NCBI GenBank assembly: GCA_977006965.1
Contig: OZ345373.1
Coordinates: 2,536,568 to 2,600,567 of the forward strand
Source: Phymatolithon calcareum
Lineage: Eukaryota > Rhodophyta > Florideophyceae > Hapalidiales
Reading direction: 5' to 3'
Length of the DNA: 64,000 bases
In this document: piece after piece, positions 41,352 through 56,341 of the stretch
How positions within the stretch are numbered: the stretch's first letter is position 1
Layout of the letters: every line of letters begins with the position of its first letter
The notes under the pieces: model-generated
Databases searched by the model: none
What the model was told of the DNA's origin: nothing
What the model saw: only the letters and a program-made list of their open reading frames with translations
Made by a program: the position numbers and the translations under genes

Positions 41352-42730
41352 GGCGATGATGGTGTGACGGACGGTATATATTGGACGATTGGGGATTGGA
41401 AGAGGTCCACTTGGCTGATGGCAATTCCCCATTCCCTGCTCCAATTACGAAAAGGCGGAATTTGGATAGGGAATAGGGTTAGGAATACGGTTGGGTTAGG
41501 GCATAGGGTTGGGTCATTGCTTTTGAAGACACTTGGCGCTTTACCATTGGCCTGCCGAGATGGATGGGTAGTGCATTGATTAGAGCATGTTCACGACGCA
41601 AATGCGGAAATCTGATGACAGCATCGAACTCTCGGGACAATTTTACGTCGGACAGCGGCGCGAAGTCACAATTGATGTCTCAATTGTGCTGCTCGGTACA
41701 GGTGTAATGCATGGCGATAATCGTGTCATTTCTGTGTCTGAATGAGAGAATCATGATACGTTATGCTTACTGAATATTATGTGGAGAGTGTGAGGAAGGC
41801 AGTAAAGTTGCAGTATGTTGAAATGAAGGGCACAGAACGGGTGGAGCGGTTTCGGGTGAAATTGGAGAGGGATTCGGGAAAAATAAAAAGTTGCTGTGAG
41901 AGTGGGCGGCGTAGTCGGAGAGGGGTGGGAGAGGGCGTAGAAGGAGTATGAGGGTAATTTTTTAAAAATGAGGAAAATTTTGCGGATGGAGGGTGGACTA
42001 AGGCTTCGCCTTAGTCTTCGTGAGGGGGGCTCCGCCCCCCTCACACTCCCCCCGGGAAAGTGGACTGTAGGTGTGGAGTGGTGTTGTAGGGTTGTGCAAG
42101 CGGATAGAGCAGGTGGTGGAAGGTGGTGGACATGGTGTAAGTGGGAAGAGGGAATACGTGTGCAATGGGTTTCCAAGCGGGCCGTGAAGATGGAGATTGT
42201 ATGAACAGTTTAGAGTGTATTTATATGTAGTGAAGTTTGGAGAATGTTGTGACGGGGTGAAATTGCCACGTGTGCATACGAGAGACTTGTCCAAGAATAG
42301 AAACTGGACGAATGACACGTGTGTGACTGTCAAGACGTGATACGTGTAAAATGTCTATGTTGGATGTGATGGGCGACGGTTTACCACGTGTGGAGGACGA
42401 TTTCGGGTTCGCGCACGACTTGACACGTGGCGGAAATCATTTAGGGTTGCCGGACGGGTTGATCTACGTATATACTTGTTGCGGGTGGCTCGACTGGCCT
42501 CCATTGTAGATTTTAATTGCATCTATACAATCGGAATAGGTCGTACTAAAGGTTTCGGGAATAGGAGGAGTTCTGACCAAAAAGGACAAGAACAATATAC
42601 TCCACGATTCTGTACCATGTTTCACGCTCGGACGAAAAAGGTGTGCTGTTGAAGGCGTGTGCAAGTGGATGGGCCAGTTGGCGCATCGGCGGCGTGTATT
42701 GCTCGAGTTTTGGTTGTGGAAAAATAAAAA

Positions 42731-42850
42731 ACGAAGGACACTGGGGATTCCCGAGTGATCCCTCACCTCAGTACTAATCCAGCCTGTCGAACCTTATCTT
42801 GCAAGTTCGGAATGGGTTTGCGAGCATGTTTCTGAAGTATGGTCCTTCGT
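42731..42850 (-). rRNA. 5S rRNA: 5S rRNA gene 8
   Basis: Full-length, identical to gene 1 by eye. Confidence 0.95.
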
Positions 42851-44229
42851 GGCGATGATGGTGTGACGGACGGTATATATTGGACGATTGGGGATTGGAA
42901 GAGGTCCACTTGGCTGATGGCAATTCCCCATTCCCTGCTCCAATTACGAAAAGGCGGAATTTGGATAGGGAATAGGGTTAGGAATACGGTTGGGTTAGGG
43001 CATAGGGTTGGGTCATTGCTTTTGAAGACACTTGGCGCTTTACCATTGGCCTGCCGAGATGGATGGGTAGTGCATTGATTAGAGCATGTTCACGACGCAA
43101 ATGCGGAAATCTGATGACAGCATCGAACTCTCGGGACAATTTTACGTCGGACAGCGGCGCGAAGTCACAATTGATGTCTCAATTGTGCTGCTCGGTACAG
43201 GTGTAATGCATGGCGATAATCGTGTCATTTCTGTGTCTGAATGAGAGAATCATGATACGTTATGCTTACTGAATATTATGTGGAGAGTGTGAGGAAGGCA
43301 GTAAAGTTGCAGTATGTTGAAATGAAGGGCACAGAACGGGTGGAGCGGTTTCGGGTGAAATTGGAGAGGGATTCGGGAAAAATAAAAAGTTGCTGTGAGA
43401 GTGGGCGGCGTAGTCGGAGAGGGGTGGGAGAGGGCGTAGAAGGAGTATGAGGGTAATTTTTTAAAAATGAGGAAAATTTTGCGGATGGAGGGTGGACTAA
43501 GGCTTCGCCTTAGTCTTCGTGAGGGGGGCTCCGCCCCCCTCACACTCCCCCCGGGAAAGTGGACTGTAGGTGTGGAGTGGTGTTGTAGGGTTGTGCAAGC
43601 GGATAGAGCAGGTGGTGGAAGGTGGTGGACATGGTGTAAGTGGGAAGAGGGAATACGTGTGCAATGGGTTTCCAAGCGGGCCGTGAAGATGGAGATTGTA
43701 TGAACAGTTTAGAGTGTATTTATATGTAGTGAAGTTTGGAGAATGTTGTGACGGGGTGAAATTGCCACGTGTGCATACGAGAGACTTGTCCAAGAATAGA
43801 AACTGGACGAATGACACGTGTGTGACTGTCAAGACGTGATACGTGTAAAATGTCTATGTTGGATGTGATGGGCGACGGTTTACCACGTGTGGAGGACGAT
43901 TTCGGGTTCGCGCACGACTTGACACGTGGCGGAAATCATTTAGGGTTGCCGGACGGGTTGATCTACGTATATACTTGTTGCGGGTGGCTCGACTGGCCTC
44001 CATTGTAGATTTTAATTGCATCTATACAATCGGAATAGGTCGTACTAAAGGTTTCGGGAATAGGAGGAGTTCTGACCAAAAAGGACAAGAACAATATACT
44101 CCACGATTCTGTACCATGTTTCACGCTCGGACGAAAAAGGTGTGCTGTTGAAGGCGTGTGCAAGTGGATGGGCCAGTTGGCGCATCGGCGGCGTGTATTG
44201 CTCGAGTTTTGGTTGTGGAAAAATAAAAA

Positions 44230-44349
44230 ACGAAGGACACTGGGGATTCCCGAGTGATCCCTCACCTCAGTACTAATCCAGCCTGTCGAACCTTATCTTG
44301 CAAGTTCGGAATGGGTTTGCGAGCATGTTTCTGAAGTATGGTCCTTCGT
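44230..44349 (-). rRNA. 5S rRNA: 5S rRNA gene 9
   Basis: Full-length, identical to gene 1 by eye. Confidence 0.95.
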
Positions 44350-45728
44350 GGCGATGATGGTGTGACGGACGGTATATATTGGACGATTGGGGATTGGAAG
44401 AGGTCCACTTGGCTGATGGCAATTCCCCATTCCCTGCTCCAATTACGAAAAGGCGGAATTTGGATAGGGAATAGGGTTAGGAATACGGTTGGGTTAGGGC
44501 ATAGGGTTGGGTCATTGCTTTTGAAGACACTTGGCGCTTTACCATTGGCCTGCCGAGATGGATGGGTAGTGCATTGATTAGAGCATGTTCACGACGCAAA
44601 TGCGGAAATCTGATGACAGCATCGAACTCTCGGGACAATTTTACGTCGGACAGCGGCGCGAAGTCACAATTGATGTCTCAATTGTGCTGCTCGGTACAGG
44701 TGTAATGCATGGCGATAATCGTGTCATTTCTGTGTCTGAATGAGAGAATCATGATACGTTATGCTTACTGAATATTATGTGGAGAGTGTGAGGAAGGCAG
44801 TAAAGTTGCAGTATGTTGAAATGAAGGGCACAGAACGGGTGGAGCGGTTTCGGGTGAAATTGGAGAGGGATTCGGGAAAAATAAAAAGTTGCTGTGAGAG
44901 TGGGCGGCGTAGTCGGAGAGGGGTGGGAGAGGGCGTAGAAGGAGTATGAGGGTAATTTTTTAAAAATGAGGAAAATTTTGCGGATGGAGGGTGGACTAAG
45001 GCTTCGCCTTAGTCTTCGTGAGGGGGGCTCCGCCCCCCTCACACTCCCCCCGGGAAAGTGGACTGTAGGTGTGGAGTGGTGTTGTAGGGTTGTGCAAGCG
45101 GATAGAGCAGGTGGTGGAAGGTGGTGGACATGGTGTAAGTGGGAAGAGGGAATACGTGTGCAATGGGTTTCCAAGCGGGCCGTGAAGATGGAGATTGTAT
45201 GAACAGTTTAGAGTGTATTTATATGTAGTGAAGTTTGGAGAATGTTGTGACGGGGTGAAATTGCCACGTGTGCATACGAGAGACTTGTCCAAGAATAGAA
45301 ACTGGACGAATGACACGTGTGTGACTGTCAAGACGTGATACGTGTAAAATGTCTATGTTGGATGTGATGGGCGACGGTTTACCACGTGTGGAGGACGATT
45401 TCGGGTTCGCGCACGACTTGACACGTGGCGGAAATCATTTAGGGTTGCCGGACGGGTTGATCTACGTATATACTTGTTGCGGGTGGCTCGACTGGCCTCC
45501 ATTGTAGATTTTAATTGCATCTATACAATCGGAATAGGTCGTACTAAAGGTTTCGGGAATAGGAGGAGTTCTGACCAAAAAGGACAAGAACAATATACTC
45601 CACGATTCTGTACCATGTTTCACGCTCGGACGAAAAAGGTGTGCTGTTGAAGGCGTGTGCAAGTGGATGGGCCAGTTGGCGCATCGGCGGCGTGTATTGC
45701 TCGAGTTTTGGTTGTGGAAAAATAAAAA

Positions 45729-45848
45729 ACGAAGGACACTGGGGATTCCCGAGTGATCCCTCACCTCAGTACTAATCCAGCCTGTCGAACCTTATCTTGC
45801 AAGTTCGGAATGGGTTTGCGAGCATGTTTCTGAAGTATGGTCCTTCGT
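45729..45848 (-). rRNA. 5S rRNA: 5S rRNA gene 10
   Basis: Full-length. Its unit carries the spacer change G to C at 46430. Confidence 0.95.
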
Positions 45849-47227
45849 GGCGATGATGGTGTGACGGACGGTATATATTGGACGATTGGGGATTGGAAGA
45901 GGTCCACTTGGCTGATGGCAATTCCCCATTCCCTGCTCCAATTACGAAAAGGCGGAATTTGGATAGGGAATAGGGTTAGGAATACGGTTGGGTTAGGGCA
46001 TAGGGTTGGGTCATTGCTTTTGAAGACACTTGGCGCTTTACCATTGGCCTGCCGAGATGGATGGGTAGTGCATTGATTAGAGCATGTTCACGACGCAAAT
46101 GCGGAAATCTGATGACAGCATCGAACTCTCGGGACAATTTTACGTCGGACAGCGGCGCGAAGTCACAATTGATGTCTCAATTGTGCTGCTCGGTACAGGT
46201 GTAATGCATGGCGATAATCGTGTCATTTCTGTGTCTGAATGAGAGAATCATGATACGTTATGCTTACTGAATATTATGTGGAGAGTGTGAGGAAGGCAGT
46301 AAAGTTGCAGTATGTTGAAATGAAGGGCACAGAACGGGTGGAGCGGTTTCGGGTGAAATTGGAGAGGGATTCGGGAAAAATAAAAAGTTGCTGTGAGAGT
46401 GGGCGGCGTAGTCGGAGAGGGGTGGGAGACGGCGTAGAAGGAGTATGAGGGTAATTTTTTAAAAATGAGGAAAATTTTGCGGATGGAGGGTGGACTAAGG
46501 CTTCGCCTTAGTCTTCGTGAGGGGGGCTCCGCCCCCCTCACACTCCCCCCGGGAAAGTGGACTGTAGGTGTGGAGTGGTGTTGTAGGGTTGTGCAAGCGG
46601 ATAGAGCAGGTGGTGGAAGGTGGTGGACATGGTGTAAGTGGGAAGAGGGAATACGTGTGCAATGGGTTTCCAAGCGGGCCGTGAAGATGGAGATTGTATG
46701 AACAGTTTAGAGTGTATTTATATGTAGTGAAGTTTGGAGAATGTTGTGACGGGGTGAAATTGCCACGTGTGCATACGAGAGACTTGTCCAAGAATAGAAA
46801 CTGGACGAATGACACGTGTGTGACTGTCAAGACGTGATACGTGTAAAATGTCTATGTTGGATGTGATGGGCGACGGTTTACCACGTGTGGAGGACGATTT
46901 CGGGTTCGCGCACGACTTGACACGTGGCGGAAATCATTTAGGGTTGCCGGACGGGTTGATCTACGTATATACTTGTTGCGGGTGGCTCGACTGGCCTCCA
47001 TTGTAGATTTTAATTGCATCTATACAATCGGAATAGGTCGTACTAAAGGTTTCGGGAATAGGAGGAGTTCTGACCAAAAAGGACAAGAACAATATACTCC
47101 ACGATTCTGTACCATGTTTCACGCTCGGACGAAAAAGGTGTGCTGTTGAAGGCGTGTGCAAGTGGATGGGCCAGTTGGCGCATCGGCGGCGTGTATTGCT
47201 CGAGTTTTGGTTGTGGAAAAATAAAAA

Positions 47228-47347
47228 ACGAAGGACACTGGGGATTCCCGAGTGATCCCTCACCTCAGTACTAATCCAGCCTGTCGAACCTTATCTTGCA
47301 AGTTCGGAATGGGTTTGCGAGCATGTTTCTGAAGTATGGTCCTTCGT
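47228..47347 (-). rRNA. 5S rRNA: 5S rRNA gene 11
   Basis: Full-length. Its unit shares the unit-10 spacer change, at 47929. Confidence 0.95.
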
Positions 47348-48726
47348 GGCGATGATGGTGTGACGGACGGTATATATTGGACGATTGGGGATTGGAAGAG
47401 GTCCACTTGGCTGATGGCAATTCCCCATTCCCTGCTCCAATTACGAAAAGGCGGAATTTGGATAGGGAATAGGGTTAGGAATACGGTTGGGTTAGGGCAT
47501 AGGGTTGGGTCATTGCTTTTGAAGACACTTGGCGCTTTACCATTGGCCTGCCGAGATGGATGGGTAGTGCATTGATTAGAGCATGTTCACGACGCAAATG
47601 CGGAAATCTGATGACAGCATCGAACTCTCGGGACAATTTTACGTCGGACAGCGGCGCGAAGTCACAATTGATGTCTCAATTGTGCTGCTCGGTACAGGTG
47701 TAATGCATGGCGATAATCGTGTCATTTCTGTGTCTGAATGAGAGAATCATGATACGTTATGCTTACTGAATATTATGTGGAGAGTGTGAGGAAGGCAGTA
47801 AAGTTGCAGTATGTTGAAATGAAGGGCACAGAACGGGTGGAGCGGTTTCGGGTGAAATTGGAGAGGGATTCGGGAAAAATAAAAAGTTGCTGTGAGAGTG
47901 GGCGGCGTAGTCGGAGAGGGGTGGGAGACGGCGTAGAAGGAGTATGAGGGTAATTTTTTAAAAATGAGGAAAATTTTGCGGATGGAGGGTGGACTAAGGC
48001 TTCGCCTTAGTCTTCGTGAGGGGGGCTCCGCCCCCCTCACACTCCCCCCGGGAAAGTGGACTGTAGGTGTGGAGTGGTGTTGTAGGGTTGTGCAAGCGGA
48101 TAGAGCAGGTGGTGGAAGGTGGTGGACATGGTGTAAGTGGGAAGAGGGAATACGTGTGCAATGGGTTTCCAAGCGGGCCGTGAAGATGGAGATTGTATGA
48201 ACAGTTTAGAGTGTATTTATATGTAGTGAAGTTTGGAGAATGTTGTGACGGGGTGAAATTGCCACGTGTGCATACGAGAGACTTGTCCAAGAATAGAAAC
48301 TGGACGAATGACACGTGTGTGACTGTCAAGACGTGATACGTGTAAAATGTCTATGTTGGATGTGATGGGCGACGGTTTACCACGTGTGGAGGACGATTTC
48401 GGGTTCGCGCACGACTTGACACGTGGCGGAAATCATTTAGGGTTGCCGGACGGGTTGATCTACGTATATACTTGTTGCGGGTGGCTCGACTGGCCTCCAT
48501 TGTAGATTTTAATTGCATCTATACAATCGGAATAGGTCGTACTAAAGGTTTCGGGAATAGGAGGAGTTCTGACCAAAAAGGACAAGAACAATATACTCCA
48601 CGATTCTGTACCATGTTTCACGCTCGGACGAAAAAGGTGTGCTGTTGAAGGCGTGTGCAAGTGGATGGGCCAGTTGGCGCATCGGCGGCGTGTATTGCTC
48701 GAGTTTTGGTTGTGGAAAAATAAAAA

Positions 48727-48846
48727 ACGAAGGACACTGGGGATTCCCGAGTGATCCCTCACCTCAGTACTAATCCAGCCTGTCGAACCTTATCTTGCAA
48801 GTTCGGAATGGGTTTGCGAGCATGTTTCTGAAGTATGGTCCTTCGT
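48727..48846 (-). rRNA. 5S rRNA: 5S rRNA gene 12
   Basis: Full-length, identical to gene 1 by eye. Confidence 0.95.
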
Positions 48847-50225
48847 GGCGATGATGGTGTGACGGACGGTATATATTGGACGATTGGGGATTGGAAGAGG
48901 TCCACTTGGCTGATGGCAATTCCCCATTCCCTGCTCCAATTACGAAAAGGCGGAATTTGGATAGGGAATAGGGTTAGGAATACGGTTGGGTTAGGGCATA
49001 GGGTTGGGTCATTGCTTTTGAAGACACTTGGCGCTTTACCATTGGCCTGCCGAGATGGATGGGTAGTGCATTGATTAGAGCATGTTCACGACGCAAATGC
49101 GGAAATCTGATGACAGCATCGAACTCTCGGGACAATTTTACGTCGGACAGCGGCGCGAAGTCACAATTGATGTCTCAATTGTGCTGCTCGGTACAGGTGT
49201 AATGCATGGCGATAATCGTGTCATTTCTGTGTCTGAATGAGAGAATCATGATACGTTATGCTTACTGAATATTATGTGGAGAGTGTGAGGAAGGCAGTAA
49301 AGTTGCAGTATGTTGAAATGAAGGGCACAGAACGGGTGGAGCGGTTTCGGGTGAAATTGGAGAGGGATTCGGGAAAAATAAAAAGTTGCTGTGAGAGTGG
49401 GCGGCGTAGTCGGAGAGGGGTGGGAGAGGGCGTAGAAGGAGTATGAGGGTAATTTTTTAAAAATGAGGAAAATTTTGCGGATGGAGGGTGGACTAAGGCT
49501 TCGCCTTAGTCTTCGTGAGGGGGGCTCCGCCCCCCTCACACTCCCCCCGGGAAAGTGGACTGTAGGTGTGGAGTGGTGTTGTAGGGTTGTGCAAGCGGAT
49601 AGAGCAGGTGGTGGAAGGTGGTGGACATGGTGTAAGTGGGAAGAGGGAATACGTGTGCAATGGGTTTCCAAGCGGGCCGTGAAGATGGAGATTGTATGAA
49701 CAGTTTAGAGTGTATTTATATGTAGTGAAGTTTGGAGAATGTTGTGACGGGGTGAAATTGCCACGTGTGCATACGAGAGACTTGTCCAAGAATAGAAACT
49801 GGACGAATGACACGTGTGTGACTGTCAAGACGTGATACGTGTAAAATGTCTATGTTGGATGTGATGGGCGACGGTTTACCACGTGTGGAGGACGATTTCG
49901 GGTTCGCGCACGACTTGACACGTGGCGGAAATCATTTAGGGTTGCCGGACGGGTTGATCTACGTATATACTTGTTGCGGGTGGCTCGACTGGCCTCCATT
50001 GTAGATTTTAATTGCATCTATACAATCGGAATAGGTCGTACTAAAGGTTTCGGGAATAGGAGGAGTTCTGACCAAAAAGGACAAGAACAATATACTCCAC
50101 GATTCTGTACCATGTTTCACGCTCGGACGAAAAAGGTGTGCTGTTGAAGGCGTGTGCAAGTGGATGGGCCAGTTGGCGCATCGGCGGCGTGTATTGCTCG
50201 AGTTTTGGTTGTGGAAAAATAAAAA

Positions 50226-50345
50226 ACGAAGGACACTGGGGATTCCCGAGTGATCCCTCACCTCAGTACTAATCCAGCCTGTCGAACCTTATCTTGCAAG
50301 TTCGGAATGGGTTTGCGAGCATGTTTCTGAAGTATGGTCCTTCGT
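50226..50345 (-). rRNA. 5S rRNA: 5S rRNA gene 13
   Basis: Full-length, identical to gene 1 by eye. Confidence 0.95.
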
Positions 50346-51724
50346 GGCGATGATGGTGTGACGGACGGTATATATTGGACGATTGGGGATTGGAAGAGGT
50401 CCACTTGGCTGATGGCAATTCCCCATTCCCTGCTCCAATTACGAAAAGGCGGAATTTGGATAGGGAATAGGGTTAGGAATACGGTTGGGTTAGGGCATAG
50501 GGTTGGGTCATTGCTTTTGAAGACACTTGGCGCTTTACCATTGGCCTGCCGAGATGGATGGGTAGTGCATTGATTAGAGCATGTTCACGACGCAAATGCG
50601 GAAATCTGATGACAGCATCGAACTCTCGGGACAATTTTACGTCGGACAGCGGCGCGAAGTCACAATTGATGTCTCAATTGTGCTGCTCGGTACAGGTGTA
50701 ATGCATGGCGATAATCGTGTCATTTCTGTGTCTGAATGAGAGAATCATGATACGTTATGCTTACTGAATATTATGTGGAGAGTGTGAGGAAGGCAGTAAA
50801 GTTGCAGTATGTTGAAATGAAGGGCACAGAACGGGTGGAGCGGTTTCGGGTGAAATTGGAGAGGGATTCGGGAAAAATAAAAAGTTGCTGTGAGAGTGGG
50901 CGGCGTAGTCGGAGAGGGGTGGGAGAGGGCGTAGAAGGAGTATGAGGGTAATTTTTTAAAAATGAGGAAAATTTTGCGGATGGAGGGTGGACTAAGGCTT
51001 CGCCTTAGTCTTCGTGAGGGGGGCTCCGCCCCCCTCACACTCCCCCCGGGAAAGTGGACTGTAGGTGTGGAGTGGTGTTGTAGGGTTGTGCAAGCGGATA
51101 GAGCAGGTGGTGGAAGGTGGTGGACATGGTGTAAGTGGGAAGAGGGAATACGTGTGCAATGGGTTTCCAAGCGGGCCGTGAAGATGGAGATTGTATGAAC
51201 AGTTTAGAGTGTATTTATATGTAGTGAAGTTTGGAGAATGTTGTGACGGGGTGAAATTGCCACGTGTGCATACGAGAGACTTGTCCAAGAATAGAAACTG
51301 GACGAATGACACGTGTGTGACTGTCAAGACGTGATACGTGTAAAATGTCTATGTTGGATGTGATGGGCGACGGTTTACCACGTGTGGAGGACGATTTCGG
51401 GTTCGCGCACGACTTGACACGTGGCGGAAATCATTTAGGGTTGCCGGACGGGTTGATCTACGTATATACTTGTTGCGGGTGGCTCGACTGGCCTCCATTG
51501 TAGATTTTAATTGCATCTATACAATCGGAATAGGTCGTACTAAAGGTTTCGGGAATAGGAGGAGTTCTGACCAAAAAGGACAAGAACAATATACTCCACG
51601 ATTCTGTACCATGTTTCACGCTCGGACGAAAAAGGTGTGCTGTTGAAGGCGTGTGCAAGTGGATGGGCCAGTTGGCGCATCGGCGGCGTGTATTGCTCGA
51701 GTTTTGGTTGTGGAAAAATAAAAA

Positions 51725-51844
51725 ACGAAGGACACTGGGGATTCCCGAGTGATCCCTCACCTCAGTACTAATCCAGCCTGTCGAACCTTATCTTGCAAGT
51801 TCGGAATGGGTTTGCGAGCATGTTTCTGAAGTATGGTCCTTCGT
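51725..51844 (-). rRNA. 5S rRNA: 5S rRNA gene 14
   Basis: Full-length, identical to gene 1 by eye. Confidence 0.95.
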
Positions 51845-53223
51845 GGCGATGATGGTGTGACGGACGGTATATATTGGACGATTGGGGATTGGAAGAGGTC
51901 CACTTGGCTGATGGCAATTCCCCATTCCCTGCTCCAATTACGAAAAGGCGGAATTTGGATAGGGAATAGGGTTAGGAATACGGTTGGGTTAGGGCATAGG
52001 GTTGGGTCATTGCTTTTGAAGACACTTGGCGCTTTACCATTGGCCTGCCGAGATGGATGGGTAGTGCATTGATTAGAGCATGTTCACGACGCAAATGCGG
52101 AAATCTGATGACAGCATCGAACTCTCGGGACAATTTTACGTCGGACAGCGGCGCGAAGTCACAATTGATGTCTCAATTGTGCTGCTCGGTACAGGTGTAA
52201 TGCATGGCGATAATCGTGTCATTTCTGTGTCTGAATGAGAGAATCATGATACGTTATGCTTACTGAATATTATGTGGAGAGTGTGAGGAAGGCAGTAAAG
52301 TTGCAGTATGTTGAAATGAAGGGCACAGAACGGGTGGAGCGGTTTCGGGTGAAATTGGAGAGGGATTCGGGAAAAATAAAAAGTTGCTGTGAGAGTGGGC
52401 GGCGTAGTCGGAGAGGGGTGGGAGAGGGCGTAGAAGGAGTATGAGGGTAATTTTTTAAAAATGAGGAAAATTTTGCGGATGGAGGGTGGACTAAGGCTTC
52501 GCCTTAGTCTTCGTGAGGGGGGCTCCGCCCCCCTCACACTCCCCCCGGGAAAGTGGACTGTAGGTGTGGAGTGGTGTTGTAGGGTTGTGCAAGCGGATAG
52601 AGCAGGTGGTGGAAGGTGGTGGACATGGTGTAAGTGGGAAGAGGGAATACGTGTGCAATGGGTTTCCAAGCGGGCCGTGAAGATGGAGATTGTATGAACA
52701 GTTTAGAGTGTATTTATATGTAGTGAAGTTTGGAGAATGTTGTGACGGGGTGAAATTGCCACGTGTGCATACGAGAGACTTGTCCAAGAATAGAAACTGG
52801 ACGAATGACACGTGTGTGACTGTCAAGACGTGATACGTGTAAAATGTCTATGTTGGATGTGATGGGCGACGGTTTACCACGTGTGGAGGACGATTTCGGG
52901 TTCGCGCACGACTTGACACGTGGCGGAAATCATTTAGGGTTGCCGGACGGGTTGATCTACGTATATACTTGTTGCGGGTGGCTCGACTGGCCTCCATTGT
53001 AGATTTTAATTGCATCTATACAATCGGAATAGGTCGTACTAAAGGTTTCGGGAATAGGAGGAGTTCTGACCAAAAAGGACAAGAACAATATACTCCACGA
53101 TTCTGTACCATGTTTCACGCTCGGACGAAAAAGGTGTGCTGTTGAAGGCGTGTGCAAGTGGATGGGCCAGTTGGCGCATCGGCGGCGTGTATTGCTCGAG
53201 TTTTGGTTGTGGAAAAATAAAAA

Positions 53224-53343
53224 ACGAAGGACACTGGGGATTCCCGAGTGATCCCTCACCTCAGTACTAATCCAGCCTGTCGAACCTTATCTTGCAAGTT
53301 CGGAATGGGTTTGCGAGCATGTTTCTGAAGTATGGTCCTTCGT
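53224..53343 (-). rRNA. 5S rRNA: 5S rRNA gene 15
   Basis: Full-length, identical to gene 1 by eye. Confidence 0.95.
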
Positions 53344-54722
53344 GGCGATGATGGTGTGACGGACGGTATATATTGGACGATTGGGGATTGGAAGAGGTCC
53401 ACTTGGCTGATGGCAATTCCCCATTCCCTGCTCCAATTACGAAAAGGCGGAATTTGGATAGGGAATAGGGTTAGGAATACGGTTGGGTTAGGGCATAGGG
53501 TTGGGTCATTGCTTTTGAAGACACTTGGCGCTTTACCATTGGCCTGCCGAGATGGATGGGTAGTGCATTGATTAGAGCATGTTCACGACGCAAATGCGGA
53601 AATCTGATGACAGCATCGAACTCTCGGGACAATTTTACGTCGGACAGCGGCGCGAAGTCACAATTGATGTCTCAATTGTGCTGCTCGGTACAGGTGTAAT
53701 GCATGGCGATAATCGTGTCATTTCTGTGTCTGAATGAGAGAATCATGATACGTTATGCTTACTGAATATTATGTGGAGAGTGTGAGGAAGGCAGTAAAGT
53801 TGCAGTATGTTGAAATGAAGGGCACAGAACGGGTGGAGCGGTTTCGGGTGAAATTGGAGAGGGATTCGGGAAAAATAAAAAGTTGCTGTGAGAGTGGGCG
53901 GCGTAGTCGGAGAGGGGTGGGAGAGGGCGTAGAAGGAGTATGAGGGTAATTTTTTAAAAATGAGGAAAATTTTGCGGATGGAGGGTGGACTAAGGCTTCG
54001 CCTTAGTCTTCGTGAGGGGGGCTCCGCCCCCCTCACACTCCCCCCGGGAAAGTGGACTGTAGGTGTGGAGTGGTGTTGTAGGGTTGTGCAAGCGGATAGA
54101 GCAGGTGGTGGAAGGTGGTGGACATGGTGTAAGTGGGAAGAGGGAATACGTGTGCAATGGGTTTCCAAGCGGGCCGTGAAGATGGAGATTGTATGAACAG
54201 TTTAGAGTGTATTTATATGTAGTGAAGTTTGGAGAATGTTGTGACGGGGTGAAATTGCCACGTGTGCATACGAGAGACTTGTCCAAGAATAGAAACTGGA
54301 CGAATGACACGTGTGTGACTGTCAAGACGTGATACGTGTAAAATGTCTATGTTGGATGTGATGGGCGACGGTTTACCACGTGTGGAGGACGATTTCGGGT
54401 TCGCGCACGACTTGACACGTGGCGGAAATCATTTAGGGTTGCCGGACGGGTTGATCTACGTATATACTTGTTGCGGGTGGCTCGACTGGCCTCCATTGTA
54501 GATTTTAATTGCATCTATACAATCGGAATAGGTCGTACTAAAGGTTTCGGGAATAGGAGGAGTTCTGACCAAAAAGGACAAGAACAATATACTCCACGAT
54601 TCTGTACCATGTTTCACGCTCGGACGAAAAAGGTGTGCTGTTGAAGGCGTGTGCAAGTGGATGGGCCAGTTGGCGCATCGGCGGCGTGTATTGCTCGAGT
54701 TTTGGTTGTGGAAAAATAAAAA

Positions 54723-54842
54723 ACGAAGGACACTGGGGATTCCCGAGTGATCCCTCACCTCAGTACTAATCCAGCCTGTCGAACCTTATCTTGCAAGTTC
54801 GGAATGGGTTTGCGAGCATGTTTCTGAAGTATGGTCCTTCGT
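54723..54842 (-). rRNA. 5S rRNA: 5S rRNA gene 16
   Basis: Full-length, identical to gene 1 by eye. Confidence 0.95.
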
Positions 54843-56221
54843 GGCGATGATGGTGTGACGGACGGTATATATTGGACGATTGGGGATTGGAAGAGGTCCA
54901 CTTGGCTGATGGCAATTCCCCATTCCCTGCTCCAATTACGAAAAGGCGGAATTTGGATAGGGAATAGGGTTAGGAATACGGTTGGGTTAGGGCATAGGGT
55001 TGGGTCATTGCTTTTGAAGACACTTGGCGCTTTACCATTGGCCTGCCGAGATGGATGGGTAGTGCATTGATTAGAGCATGTTCACGACGCAAATGCGGAA
55101 ATCTGATGACAGCATCGAACTCTCGGGACAATTTTACGTCGGACAGCGGCGCGAAGTCACAATTGATGTCTCAATTGTGCTGCTCGGTACAGGTGTAATG
55201 CATGGCGATAATCGTGTCATTTCTGTGTCTGAATGAGAGAATCATGATACGTTATGCTTACTGAATATTATGTGGAGAGTGTGAGGAAGGCAGTAAAGTT
55301 GCAGTATGTTGAAATGAAGGGCACAGAACGGGTGGAGCGGTTTCGGGTGAAATTGGAGAGGGATTCGGGAAAAATAAAAAGTTGCTGTGAGAGTGGGCGG
55401 CGTAGTCGGAGAGGGGTGGGAGAGGGCGTAGAAGGAGTATGAGGGTAATTTTTTAAAAATGAGGAAAATTTTGCGGATGGAGGGTGGACTAAGGCTTCGC
55501 CTTAGTCTTCGTGAGGGGGGCTCCGCCCCCCTCACACTCCCCCCGGGAAAGTGGACTGTAGGTGTGGAGTGGTGTTGTAGGGTTGTGCAAGCGGATAGAG
55601 CAGGTGGTGGAAGGTGGTGGACATGGTGTAAGTGGGAAGAGGGAATACGTGTGCAATGGGTTTCCAAGCGGGCCGTGAAGATGGAGATTGTATGAACAGT
55701 TTAGAGTGTATTTATATGTAGTGAAGTTTGGAGAATGTTGTGACGGGGTGAAATTGCCACGTGTGCATACGAGAGACTTGTCCAAGAATAGAAACTGGAC
55801 GAATGACACGTGTGTGACTGTCAAGACGTGATACGTGTAAAATGTCTATGTTGGATGTGATGGGCGACGGTTTACCACGTGTGGAGGACGATTTCGGGTT
55901 CGCGCACGACTTGACACGTGGCGGAAATCATTTAGGGTTGCCGGACGGGTTGATCTACGTATATACTTGTTGCGGGTGGCTCGACTGGCCTCCATTGTAG
56001 ATTTTAATTGCATCTATACAATCGGAATAGGTCGTACTAAAGGTTTCGGGAATAGGAGGAGTTCTGACCAAAAAGGACAAGAACAATATACTCCACGATT
56101 CTGTACCATGTTTCACGCTCGGACGAAAAAGGTGTGCTGTTGAAGGCGTGTGCAAGTGGATGGGCCAGTTGGCGCATCGGCGGCGTGTATTGCTCGAGTT
56201 TTGGTTGTGGAAAAATAAAAA

Positions 56222-56341
56222 ACGAAGGACACTGGGGATTCCCGAGTGATCCCTCACCTCAGTACTAATCCAGCCTGTCGAACCTTATCTTGCAAGTTCG
56301 GAATGGGTTTGCGAGCATGTTTCTGAAGTATGGTCCTTCGT
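56222..56341 (-). rRNA. 5S rRNA: 5S rRNA gene 17
   Basis: Full-length, identical to gene 1 by eye. Confidence 0.95.
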